From positions 1 through 17,422 of the forward strand of contig URZM01000028.1 of the NCBI GenBank assembly GCA_900552315.1: a stretch of DNA of 17,422 bases, in the 5' to 3' direction. This DNA is from an uncultured Bacteroidales bacterium. Its GTDB lineage: Bacteria > Bacteroidota > Bacteroidia > Bacteroidales > Muribaculaceae. Within the stretch, counting starts at the first letter, position 1. The number at the start of each line of letters is the position of its first letter. The position numbers and the translations under genes were made by a program. Shown here in pieces: positions 8,656 through 15,071 of this stretch. The notes under the pieces were generated by a model. It saw nothing but the letters and a program-made list of their open reading frames with translations. It was not told where the DNA came from and ran no database searches.

Positions 8656-8976
8656 TTATTCTGACCTGCGCCACTGCGCGAAATGCCTTCTGCGGCCGAG
8701 GTAGCTCAGGTCTTTGCCATATCTGTAAGCCTCTCGCTCGAAACTTATTGAATAATACGCCCGTTCCAAATCACGACAAATGGCGAGCCTTACCAGCCAT
8801 TCAAGAAAATACAGCAAGTAGAACGGCACCCAAAGCAGTTCACGCATCTGTGCCGTATGGATGCGCTCATGGTTCAGGACATAACGGTCTATCCATTGCG
8901 CCGAGCGGGTCCACACCGTGCCGAACAGATTCACGCAATAATGCTTCGGCACCAGGCGGCACACCACTATCCTCAT
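8656..8976 (-). CDS. Small HExxH-containing membrane-type protein, function unknown
   Basis: A 106-residue protein that I do not recognise as a named family, although similar small proteins occur in Bacteroidetes genomes as I recall. The first half carries H36-E-R-I-H40 in LNHERIHTAQMRELL, an exact HExxH zinc-metalloprotease signature. Next is a hydrophobic aromatic segment (about residues 47-66, LLWVPFYLLYFLEWLVRL). A conserved-looking SFEREAY follows (residues 78-84), whose E80 or E82 could be a third metal ligand. The tail is very basic. The protein is far shorter than ordinary zincin peptidases, so it could be a minimal membrane metallohydrolase or a degenerate remnant. Its ATG shares one base with the stop codon of the upstream secreted-protein gene (TGATG), implying translational coupling. 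Confidence 0.72.
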   Translation of the reverse strand: MRIVVCRLVPKHYCVNLFGTVWTRSAQWIDRYVLNHERIHTAQMRELLWVPFYLLYFLEWLVRLAICRDLERAYYSISFEREAYRYGKDLSYLGRRRHFAQWRRSE

Positions 8977-9785
8977 CAGCTCAGACCTCTGAGTATCAAG
9001 CTTTCCAAGTATTCAGACGTGAAATCCACATCCGTCACAGTCTCGGTGCCCTGAAGCCTGTAACGATAGCGCAAGCCATAGCCCTTTTCCGCCAAAGGCA
9101 AGAGCATGGGGGCATTCCCGCCCTCGATTATATCGGAAGCTATGGCCAAACGTGACTGCTGCGGAAAAGAGACCAATATCTGCATGAGTTCGGAGCCATT
9201 CGGTGTATCGGCAACCCTATAGTCATACACCACGAAACTGTCCTCGGAATAGACCTTCTCCAAATCTATATCCTCCTCCACCTTCATGGGCAAGCCTATC
9301 GACGCAGACTCCAGATACCCTTGGAGGAAACGGTCATTATACTCCTCCAGGGTAAGCGGCTTGGAGTCCAGCGCCTCGTAGATGTCCTTCTTATTATACC
9401 CCAGCGTATATTTCGGGAACACGCCTCCGTCCGAGTCAAAGAGATTCAACTCGAAATGCCCGTCAAGGTCGGCCACGCAGCGGAGCATGTCGGCCATTTC
9501 AGGCATGTTTATGAATATGGGCAAAAGTTTCGGACGCATTTCGCGCACACGCTGTCCGCCTTCAGAGCCATTCAGCGAGAAATTCATTGTCATGGTGAAT
9601 GAGAACGTCGAGGTCTCGGCGTTCCAGTCCATGGCGTCCAAAGTGGCAACGCCGGCGATGTTCATGGGGAACACGCTCTTGGATTCCTCCACCCGCTGCC
9701 GGATATGGTCCGCGCAATCAGTCTGCTGCCCGTAGGCGCCGAACACGCTCAGGGCCAGCGCCAGCCCAGTCAAAATCTTCTTCAT
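8976..9785 (-). CDS. Secreted protein of unknown function
   Basis: A 269-residue exported protein. The signal peptide is MKKILTGLALALSVFGAYGQ, probably cut after G19, so the mature protein begins at QQTDCADH. The rest is soluble, acidic and beta-rich in appearance, with no motif I recognise. Two halves look loosely alike: about residues 50-120 and about 170-265 each have aromatic beta strands, then a Leu/Met-rich helix, then a strand-turn-strand run. This hints at a duplicated domain. ATG 9785 is preferred to an in-frame ATG at 9797 because the signal peptide then starts correctly and the predicted transcript starts only about 10 nt before 9797. It is followed by the HExxH gene with a 1-nt overlap, and the two are presumably co-expressed. 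No function is inferred. Confidence 0.8.
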   Translation of the reverse strand: MKKILTGLALALSVFGAYGQQTDCADHIRQRVEESKSVFPMNIAGVATLDAMDWNAETSTFSFTMTMNFSLNGSEGGQRVREMRPKLLPIFINMPEMADMLRCVADLDGHFELNLFDSDGGVFPKYTLGYNKKDIYEALDSKPLTLEEYNDRFLQGYLESASIGLPMKVEEDIDLEKVYSEDSFVVYDYRVADTPNGSELMQILVSFPQQSRLAIASDIIEGGNAPMLLPLAEKGYGLRYRYRLQGTETVTDVDFTSEYLESLILRGLS

Positions 9786-9810
9786 AACGTAAAGCATTGG
9801 TTATCGGCTG

Positions 9811-9840
9811 CAAATATACAAAAAAGCCCGCGAAGCCCAA
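9811..9840 (-). promoter_or_regulatory. Promoter of the secreted-protein/HExxH gene pair
   Basis: On the minus strand a TTG (9840-9838), a 19-nt spacer and TATATTTG (9818-9811) match the Bacteroidetes consensus fully. Predicted transcription start is near 9806, giving a leader of about 20 nt before ATG 9785. The spacer is made of the stem and T-tract of the htpG terminator. Confidence 0.78.
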
Positions 9841-9857
9841 CCGGGTTCCGCAGACTT
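9819..9857 (-). terminator. Intrinsic terminator of htpG
   Basis: On the minus strand a 15-position stem is formed by AAGTCTGCGGAACCC (9857-9843) and GGGCTTCGCGGGCTT (9838-9824) around a GGTT loop. One A/C mismatch and three G-T pairs occur. A T-run (through 9820) follows immediately. It lies 29 nt past the htpG stop codon. Confidence 0.85.
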
Positions 9858-9885
9858 TTCCTGTCTATAATCATTATTTCCGTTT

Positions 9886-11940
9886 TCAGAGCATGGAGGC
9901 GCTTCGCTTCACGAAGGCAGCCAAGGCCTCGCCGCTCAGCAGGCCGGCGGCAAGCAGTGCCAGGTCGGCCACCTGACGCAGCTTGGGCTGCGTGGCGGCA
10001 TAGTCCTTCTCCAGTTTCTCTTCGCGGGCACGCAGATCCGTCACCTTCTTCTCAGCCTCGTCTATCTTGGCGCGCAGAGAGTCGGCGGCCTCCTTGTCAT
10101 CCTTCTTGCCGTCCAGTTCCTTGCGGGTGTCGGCCACGAGCTTGTTGTTCTCCTCTATCTCGGCACGGATGGGGGCAACCTGCGAGCCGAGCGCGTCCGT
10201 GGCGAGCTTCACAAGCTCTTTCACGGCAGGATGCTCGGTGTTCACCACCAGCGCATAAGAGTCAGGCAGCTCGCCATAGAAACCTATGCCCGGATTGGCG
10301 GCGGACATCTCCTTCATGCGACGCATGAACTCGTTCTGAGTCACCATGGCCGGAGCGGCATCGGGACTGAGCGCCTCGAACTGCACTATGAACTCGGCCT
10401 TCTCCACGCTCGGGACGCTGACGCGAAACAGGGTGCTCATGATGTCCACCTGCTCCGGGGTGAGGTCGGCGCTCTTGGAGTCGGATTTCACTATCAGGCG
10501 CTCCACTATGTCGGAGTCAACGCGTACGAAGCGGGTCTTCTCCTGCTTGCTCTCGAGCATGGAGATGAAATGGGTGTCCAGCTGCCCGTCCATGAGCAGG
10601 ACGTTGTACCCCTTGTCGCGGGCAGCCTGTATATAGCTGTACTGCGCCTGCGGCTCCGTGGCGTAAAGCCATACGAGATTGCCCTCCTTGTCGGTCTGCT
10701 CGGCCTGTGTCAGCTCTCGGTATTGCTCCAGATTGAAATAAGCGCCCTCGGTGTCCTTCACCAGCACGAATTTCATGGCCGAGTCACAGAACTTGGGGTC
10801 TGTGAGCATGCCGTACTCTATGAATATCTTGATGTCGTCCCACTTGGTCTCGTAAGCCTTCAGGTCATCCTTGTACATGGACGCCAATTTCTCGGCCACC
10901 TTCTTGGAGATGTAGGACGAGATCTTCTTCACTGCGGTGTCGGCCTGCAGGTAGCTGCGGCTCACGTTCAGCGGTATGTCCGGAGAGTCTATCACACCCT
11001 GCATCAGCGTCATGAACTCAGGCACCACGCCCTCCACCTGGTCGGTCACATACACCTGGTTGCAATAAAGCTGTATGCGGTTCTTCTGTATGTCGAAATT
11101 GTTGCGTATCTTCGGGAAATAAAGCACGCCGGTGAGATTGAAGGGATAGTCCACGTTCAGGTGGATCCAGAACATGGGATCCTCGGCGCCGGGCATCAGC
11201 TCGTGGTAGAAACGCAGGTAGTCTTCATCCTTGAGGTCGGCGGGCTTCTTGGTCCATAGAGGCTCGGTGGCATTTATCACCTTATCGCGGTCGGTGTCCT
11301 GCATCTTGCCATCCTTCCACTCCTGCTCCTTGCCGCTCACCACGGGAACTGGCAGGAAACGGCAATATTTCTTCAGCAGTGTGTCTATACGCGTCTGCTC
11401 CAGGAACTCCTTGCTCTCGTCGTCTATGTACAGCACGATGTCCGTGCCGCGCTCGGCCTTCTCCACGCCCTCCTCGGTCATGGTGAACTCCGGACTGCCA
11501 TCGCAGCTCCACAACACAGGCTTCGCCCCCTCCTTGTAAGAGAGAGAACGTATCTCCACCTTCTTGCTCACCATGAACGCCGAATAGAAGCCCAGACCGA
11601 AATGGCCTATAATGTCGCTGTCCTTGTACTTGGCCAGGAACTCCTCCGCGCCGGAGAAGGCTATCTGATTGATGTATTTCTCTATATCGCCGGCATCCAT
11701 GCCTATGCCATGGTCCGAGACGGTGAGGGTGCCCGCTTCCTTGTCCACCTTGACATACACGCGCATGTCACCTGTCTCGCCCTTGAAATCGCCGAACGAG
11801 GCCAGGGTGCGCAGCTTGCGGGTGGCGTCCACGGCGTTGCTCACCAGCTCGCGCAGGAAAATCTCATGATCTGAATAGAGGAACTTTTTGATGACGGGGA
11901 AAATATTCTCAGTAGTAACCCCGATTTTACCGGTTGTCAT
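9886..11940 (-). CDS. htpG: Hsp90-family molecular chaperone
   Basis: Cytosolic ATP-dependent chaperone acting as a homodimer on partly folded clients with the DnaK system. The 684-residue protein has an N-terminal GHKL ATPase domain: the catalytic glutamate E31 and N35 in LRELVSNAVDAT, DHGIGMD, and the ATP-lid motif GHFGLGFYSAF. A middle domain follows, with YFPKIRNNFDIQKNRIQLYC and the RSYLQAD segment carrying the gamma-phosphate-contacting arginine region. A shorter C-terminal dimerisation domain ends in a charged helix and AFVKRSASML. ATG 11940 (MTTGKIGVTTENIFP) was chosen over upstream in-frame codons because it matches the family N-terminus. It is divergent from the plus-strand cassette. 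I see no convincing TAnnTTTG promoter in the 70 nt upstream. A strong terminator follows. Confidence 0.96.
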   Translation of the reverse strand: MTTGKIGVTTENIFPVIKKFLYSDHEIFLRELVSNAVDATRKLRTLASFGDFKGETGDMRVYVKVDKEAGTLTVSDHGIGMDAGDIEKYINQIAFSGAEEFLAKYKDSDIIGHFGLGFYSAFMVSKKVEIRSLSYKEGAKPVLWSCDGSPEFTMTEEGVEKAERGTDIVLYIDDESKEFLEQTRIDTLLKKYCRFLPVPVVSGKEQEWKDGKMQDTDRDKVINATEPLWTKKPADLKDEDYLRFYHELMPGAEDPMFWIHLNVDYPFNLTGVLYFPKIRNNFDIQKNRIQLYCNQVYVTDQVEGVVPEFMTLMQGVIDSPDIPLNVSRSYLQADTAVKKISSYISKKVAEKLASMYKDDLKAYETKWDDIKIFIEYGMLTDPKFCDSAMKFVLVKDTEGAYFNLEQYRELTQAEQTDKEGNLVWLYATEPQAQYSYIQAARDKGYNVLLMDGQLDTHFISMLESKQEKTRFVRVDSDIVERLIVKSDSKSADLTPEQVDIMSTLFRVSVPSVEKAEFIVQFEALSPDAAPAMVTQNEFMRRMKEMSAANPGIGFYGELPDSYALVVNTEHPAVKELVKLATDALGSQVAPIRAEIEENNKLVADTRKELDGKKDDKEAADSLRAKIDEAEKKVTDLRAREEKLEKDYAATQPKLRQVADLALLAAGLLSGEALAAFVKRSASML

Positions 11941-12064
11941 ATCTTGAAAGGTTTTTGAGTCAATAATTCTATCCACAGGCCTACGGTACAAAAAACGTGC
12001 CACAACCACACAACGCCCCCGCCCCGCCCAATGTTTACACGCACCCTACGCGCACCCTCGGCTC

Positions 12065-12104
12065 ATGGATTTGCGGGGGTCGGGGATATTTTGTAAATTT
12101 GCAC
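12065..12104 (+). repeat. 40-bp direct repeat, copy 1 (upstream of the DUF3990 cassette)
   Basis: This stretch is identical base for base to 13125-13164. Identity stops at both edges: c versus a before, t versus g after. It starts ATGGATTTGCGGGGGTCG and ends TTGTAAATTTGCAC, and contains a complete Bacteroidetes promoter. The two copies are 1060 bp apart and bracket the three-gene cassette. Confidence 0.97.
12070..12101 (+). promoter_or_regulatory. Promoter of the DUF3791-DUF3990 cassette
   Basis: TTTG (12070-12073), a 20-nt spacer and TAAATTTG (12094-12101) match the Bacteroidetes consensus in sequence and spacing. Predicted start is near 12105, giving a leader of about 40 nt before ATG 12144. 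It is an exact copy of the lepA promoter, so both units should respond to the same sigma factor. Confidence 0.85.
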
Positions 12105-12143
12105 TCATACGGGTTTCAACCCCAAAAGGACAAGCAGACAAAG

Positions 12144-12383
12144 ATGATGAACGACTCCTCCGTTTCTTCTCGCAGCGACGACGCAATACCTCTGTTTTTG
12201 TCGTTCTGCATCGAACAATACAAAAACGCCTGCGGTCTCTCCGGAGGAGAGGCCATGCAGGAGCTGTGCCAATCGGGCGCACTGGACTACCTGGAGAAGA
12301 ATTACGAGGTCATCCATACCCAGAGTCCGGAGTGGATTCTTGAGGAGATTGTTGAATATCAAAACACGCACGGCAAACAATGA
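12144..12383 (+). CDS. Small DUF3791-type protein, cassette gene 1
   Basis: A 79-residue protein (ATG 12144; ATG 12147 is equally possible). After a polar N-terminus it reads IPLFLSFCIEQYKNACGLSG, then a helix with a GALDYL segment, then VIHTQSPEWILEEIVEYQ. This FCIEQYK...DYL...HTQ...E order is what I know from DUF3791, a small alpha-helical family often encoded beside DUF3990 proteins. Biochemical function is unknown; the context suggests a partner or antitoxin for the next gene. The frame is open further upstream to 11997, but those codons lie before the predicted transcription start, so they were left out. Its stop overlaps the next start as ATGA. Confidence 0.82.
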   Translation: MMNDSSVSSRSDDAIPLFLSFCIEQYKNACGLSGGEAMQELCQSGALDYLEKNYEVIHTQSPEWILEEIVEYQNTHGKQ

Positions 12384-12874
12384 TAGCTTTGTACCACGGA
12401 GGAAGCGAGGTGATAAAGCGTCCTGAAATCAGGGAGCCGAACAGGACTCTGGATTTCGGCAAGGGCTTCTACCTCACCTCGTCAAAGCCACAAGCCGAAG
12501 ACTGGGTGAGCCGACGTTGCCAAGCCGTCGGCACTGCTTTCGGTTATGTCAACGAATACGAGTTCGACCTCAAGGCGGCAGCCTCCATGCTGAGCGTCAA
12601 GACCTTCAACTCCCCTTCTGACGAATGGCTCGATTTCGTCATGGCCAACAGGCGCGTCCTTGGCTTCACTCACAATTATGACATTGTCGTGGGTCCGGTG
12701 GCCAATGATCGGGTGTACACGGCCTTCTCGCTGTATGAGGGAGGGACCATCTCGCGCGACATACTCATCCAGCAGCTCAAGACTTACAAGCTTGTGGACC
12801 AGTATCTGTTCCATACGCCTCGGGCACTGGACCATCTCTCATTCAAGGACGCTTATAAGATTGAGAAAAGATGA
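12380..12874 (+). CDS. DUF3990 family protein, probably ADP-ribosyltransferase-like, cassette gene 2
   Basis: A 164-residue protein. The N-terminus MIALYHGGSEVI has the L-Y-H6-G pattern, and residues 24-35 read LDFGKGFYLTSS with Y31, followed by a helix with QAEDW. The pair H-G ... GKGFY resembles the H-Y part of the H-Y-E fold of PARP/diphtheria-toxin-type ADP-ribosyltransferases, which use NAD. Later come IVVGPVANDRVYTAFSLY, an EGG turn, and LVDQYLFHTPRALDHLSF, a pattern I associate with DUF3990. I recall DUF3990 being placed in the ADP-ribosyl clan, but no activity is shown by sequence alone. A clear catalytic Glu is not obvious; Q-Y-L-F-H near residue 140 is a possible equivalent. It overlaps both neighbours by 4 nt, so the three proteins are probably made in fixed ratio. 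Toxin of a toxin-antitoxin module is the leading guess. Confidence 0.8.
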   Translation: MIALYHGGSEVIKRPEIREPNRTLDFGKGFYLTSSKPQAEDWVSRRCQAVGTAFGYVNEYEFDLKAAASMLSVKTFNSPSDEWLDFVMANRRVLGFTHNYDIVVGPVANDRVYTAFSLYEGGTISRDILIQQLKTYKLVDQYLFHTPRALDHLSFKDAYKIEKR

Positions 12875-13089
12875 TTGAAGCCATCACACCTGATAAACTG
12901 TATCTTATCCTCCCATTCAAGATTAGCCAGCTGGCCGTGCTGTATGCCAAGAAATTCGGTGTCACGACAATAGAGGCAATTAAAGCCATATATAGCTCCA
13001 AGACATATCGGGATCTTGAACGAGAAGAGACCAAGCTCTGGCAGCTCGGTCCCGTGGCCCTGCTTGAACACATCACCGAACACCGCTGA
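12871..13089 (+). CDS. Small helical protein, cassette gene 3
   Basis: A 72-residue protein, MIEAITPDKLYLILPFKISQ onward, apparently all alpha-helical. The central part reads LYAKKFGVTTIEAIKAIYSS, followed by TYRDLEREETKLWQLGPVAL and a short tail. As I recall, small proteins with this 'YxS..YxxLexEetkLW..gp..L' pattern occur beside DUF3990 genes, and some databases may class them with DUF3791; I am not certain of the family name. It starts within the stop of the DUF3990 gene (ATGA). GC content is about 48% by hand count (106 of 219), lower than the surrounding genes. No terminator separates it from the lepA promoter repeat 36 nt later, so cassette transcripts may continue into lepA. Confidence 0.78.
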   Translation: MIEAITPDKLYLILPFKISQLAVLYAKKFGVTTIEAIKAIYSSKTYRDLEREETKLWQLGPVALLEHITEHR

Positions 13090-13124
13090 CCCCAAACCCA
13101 GGGCCGGTACGTAAAGGCACAGAA

Positions 13125-13164
13125 ATGGATTTGCGGGGGTCGGGGATATTTTGTAAATTTGCAC
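13125..13164 (+). repeat. 40-bp direct repeat, copy 2 (lepA promoter)
   Basis: Exact duplicate of 12065-12104. It lies 35 nt after the last cassette gene and directly in front of lepA. The flanking sequences of the two copies are unrelated. Confidence 0.97.
13130..13161 (+). promoter_or_regulatory. lepA promoter
   Basis: TTTG (13130-13133), a 20-nt spacer and TAAATTTG (13154-13161) fit the Bacteroidetes consensus. Predicted start is near 13165, giving a leader of about 43 nt to the lepA ATG at 13208. Confidence 0.87.
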
Positions 13165-13170
13165 GTTTTT

Positions 13171-13185
13171 GGGGCGGCTCGCCCC
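13171..13185 (+). other. Hairpin at the 5' end of the lepA leader
   Basis: GGGGCG (13171-13176) pairs perfectly with CGCCCC (13180-13185) around a GCT loop, beginning about 6 nt after the predicted transcript start. It could protect the mRNA 5' end or affect early elongation. No T-run follows at once, so it is not a standard terminator. Confidence 0.55.
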
Positions 13186-13207
13186 TCCCCGATTTCTTGA
13201 CTCAGTT

Positions 13208-14995
13208 ATGAAGAATATACGCAATTTCTGCATCATAGCACATATAGACCATGGCAAGTCCACGCTCGCCGACCGCCTGCTCGAGTTTACAGACACCGTC
13301 GCCGCCAAGGACATGGAGGCGCAGGTGCTCGATGACATGGAACTGGAGAAGGAGCGCGGCATCACCATCAAGAGCCACGCCATACAGATGGATTTCGAGC
13401 TGGACGGCGAGAAATATGTGCTCAATCTCATAGACACCCCGGGCCATGTGGATTTCTCTTACGAGGTGTCCCGCTCAATCGCGGCCTGCGAAGGGGCATT
13501 GCTCATAGTTGACGCCTCGCAGGGCATCCAGGCCCAGACCATCTCAAACCTGTACATGGCCATTGACAATGACCTGGAAATCATACCGGTACTTAACAAG
13601 TGCGACCTGGACAGCGCCAAGCCCGACGAGGTGGAGGACCAGGTGGTGGACCTCTTGGGCTGCGACCCTTCGGAGGTGATACGTGCCAGCGGCAAGACAG
13701 GCATGGGGGTGCCGGAGATTTTGCGGGCCATAGTGGAACGCATCCCTGCCCCCAAAGGTGACCCCGAGGCACCGCTGCAGGCTCTCATATTCGACTCTGT
13801 GTTCAACCCTTTCAGAGGCATCATAGCCTATTTCAAGATAGTCAACGGCACCATACGCAAGGACGATTTCGTGAAATTCGTGGCTACAGGCAAGGAGTAC
13901 CATGCGGACGAGATAGGCGTGCTGAAAATGCAGATGTCACCGCGCAAGGAGCTGAGCGCCGGAAACGTGGGCTACATCATCTCCGGCATCAAGACAAGCA
14001 AGGAGGTGAAAGTGGGCGACACCATAACCCATGTGGAGCGCCCCTGCGACAAGGCCATAGAGGGTTTCGAGGAGGTGAAGCCTATGGTGTTCGCCGGCGT
14101 GTATCCCATAGAGACGGAGGATTTCGAGAACCTCCGCGCCTCGCTGGAGAAACTGCAGCTCAACGACGCCTCGCTCACCTTCCAGCCTGAGAGCTCGGCC
14201 GCCCTCGGCTTCGGGTTCCGCTGCGGATTCCTGGGACTGCTCCACATGGAGATAATCCAGGAGCGTCTGGGGCGCGAGTTCGACATGGACGTGATAACCA
14301 CGGTGCCCAACGTCTCCTACCGCGTGTATGACAAGAAAGGCAACATGACCGAGGTGCACAACCCCTCCGGACTGCCCGAGCCGACCCTGATAGACCACAT
14401 AGAGGAGCCGTATATACGCGCCTCTGTGATCACGGCCGCCGACTACATAGGCCCCATCATGACCCTGTGCCTGGGCAAGCGAGGCGAGCTGGTGAAGCAG
14501 GAATACATATCGGGCAACCGCATGGAGATGATTTTCGACATGCCGCTGGGCGAGATAGTGATTGACTTCTACGACAAGCTCAAGAGCATAAGCAAGGGGT
14601 ACGCCTCCTTCGACTATCACCTGCATGATTTCCGCGAGAGCCGCCTGGTAAAGCTGGACATACTGCTCAACGGAGAGAGCGTGGACGCGCTCTCTACCCT
14701 GACCCACGCCGACAACGCCGTGAAGTTTGGCCGCCGCATGTGCGAGAAGCTGAAGGAGCTGATACCGCGCCAGCAATTCGACATAGCCATCCAGGCCGCG
14801 ATAGGTGCGAAAATCATAGCACGCGAGACCATCAAGGCGGTGCGCAAGGACGTGACGGCCAAGTGCTATGGCGGCGACATCAGCCGCAAGCGCAAGCTGC
14901 TTGAGAAACAGAAGGCAGGCAAGAAGCGCATGAAGCAGATAGGCAGCGTGGAGGTGCCGCAGAAGGCATTCCTGGCCGTACTCAAGCTCGACTGA
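13208..14995 (+). CDS. lepA: Elongation factor 4 (LepA), ribosome-associated GTPase
   Basis: A translational GTPase that binds ribosomes, is linked to back-translocation or 30S assembly, and is near-universal in bacteria. The 595 residues are standard. G-domain motifs are visible: G1 A11-HIDHGKST19, G2 in the ERGITIKSH region, G3 D76-TPGH80 and G4 N130-KCD133. The EF-G-like beta-barrel and EF-G-type domains follow, with GFRCGFLGLLHMEI. The LepA-specific C-terminal domain ends with DVTAKCYGGDISRKRKLLEK and KKRMKQIGSVEVPQKAFLAV. ATG 13208 (MKNIRNFCIIAHIDHGKST) matches the family start; a TTG at 13169 is in frame but would put codons within about 5 nt of the predicted transcript start. The gene lies just after the cassette and 76 nt before the lipoprotein. 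Confidence 0.97.
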   Translation: MKNIRNFCIIAHIDHGKSTLADRLLEFTDTVAAKDMEAQVLDDMELEKERGITIKSHAIQMDFELDGEKYVLNLIDTPGHVDFSYEVSRSIAACEGALLIVDASQGIQAQTISNLYMAIDNDLEIIPVLNKCDLDSAKPDEVEDQVVDLLGCDPSEVIRASGKTGMGVPEILRAIVERIPAPKGDPEAPLQALIFDSVFNPFRGIIAYFKIVNGTIRKDDFVKFVATGKEYHADEIGVLKMQMSPRKELSAGNVGYIISGIKTSKEVKVGDTITHVERPCDKAIEGFEEVKPMVFAGVYPIETEDFENLRASLEKLQLNDASLTFQPESSAALGFGFRCGFLGLLHMEIIQERLGREFDMDVITTVPNVSYRVYDKKGNMTEVHNPSGLPEPTLIDHIEEPYIRASVITAADYIGPIMTLCLGKRGELVKQEYISGNRMEMIFDMPLGEIVIDFYDKLKSISKGYASFDYHLHDFRESRLVKLDILLNGESVDALSTLTHADNAVKFGRRMCEKLKELIPRQQFDIAIQAAIGAKIIARETIKAVRKDVTAKCYGGDISRKRKLLEKQKAGKKRMKQIGSVEVPQKAFLAVLKLD

Positions 14996-15071
14996 GCGAT
15001 GCCCCCGGCGCGACTGACCATACCGGAGCTTACCGATACCGAAATGACAACCAATTAACATACAACTAATT

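Noticed and set aside
11941..12010. Search for an htpG promoter, including TACCGTAG and TAGGCCTG as -7 candidates and any heat-shock inverted repeat.
   Set aside because: No candidate matches TAnnTTTG with correct spacing to a TTG, and no CIRCE-like inverted repeat was seen.
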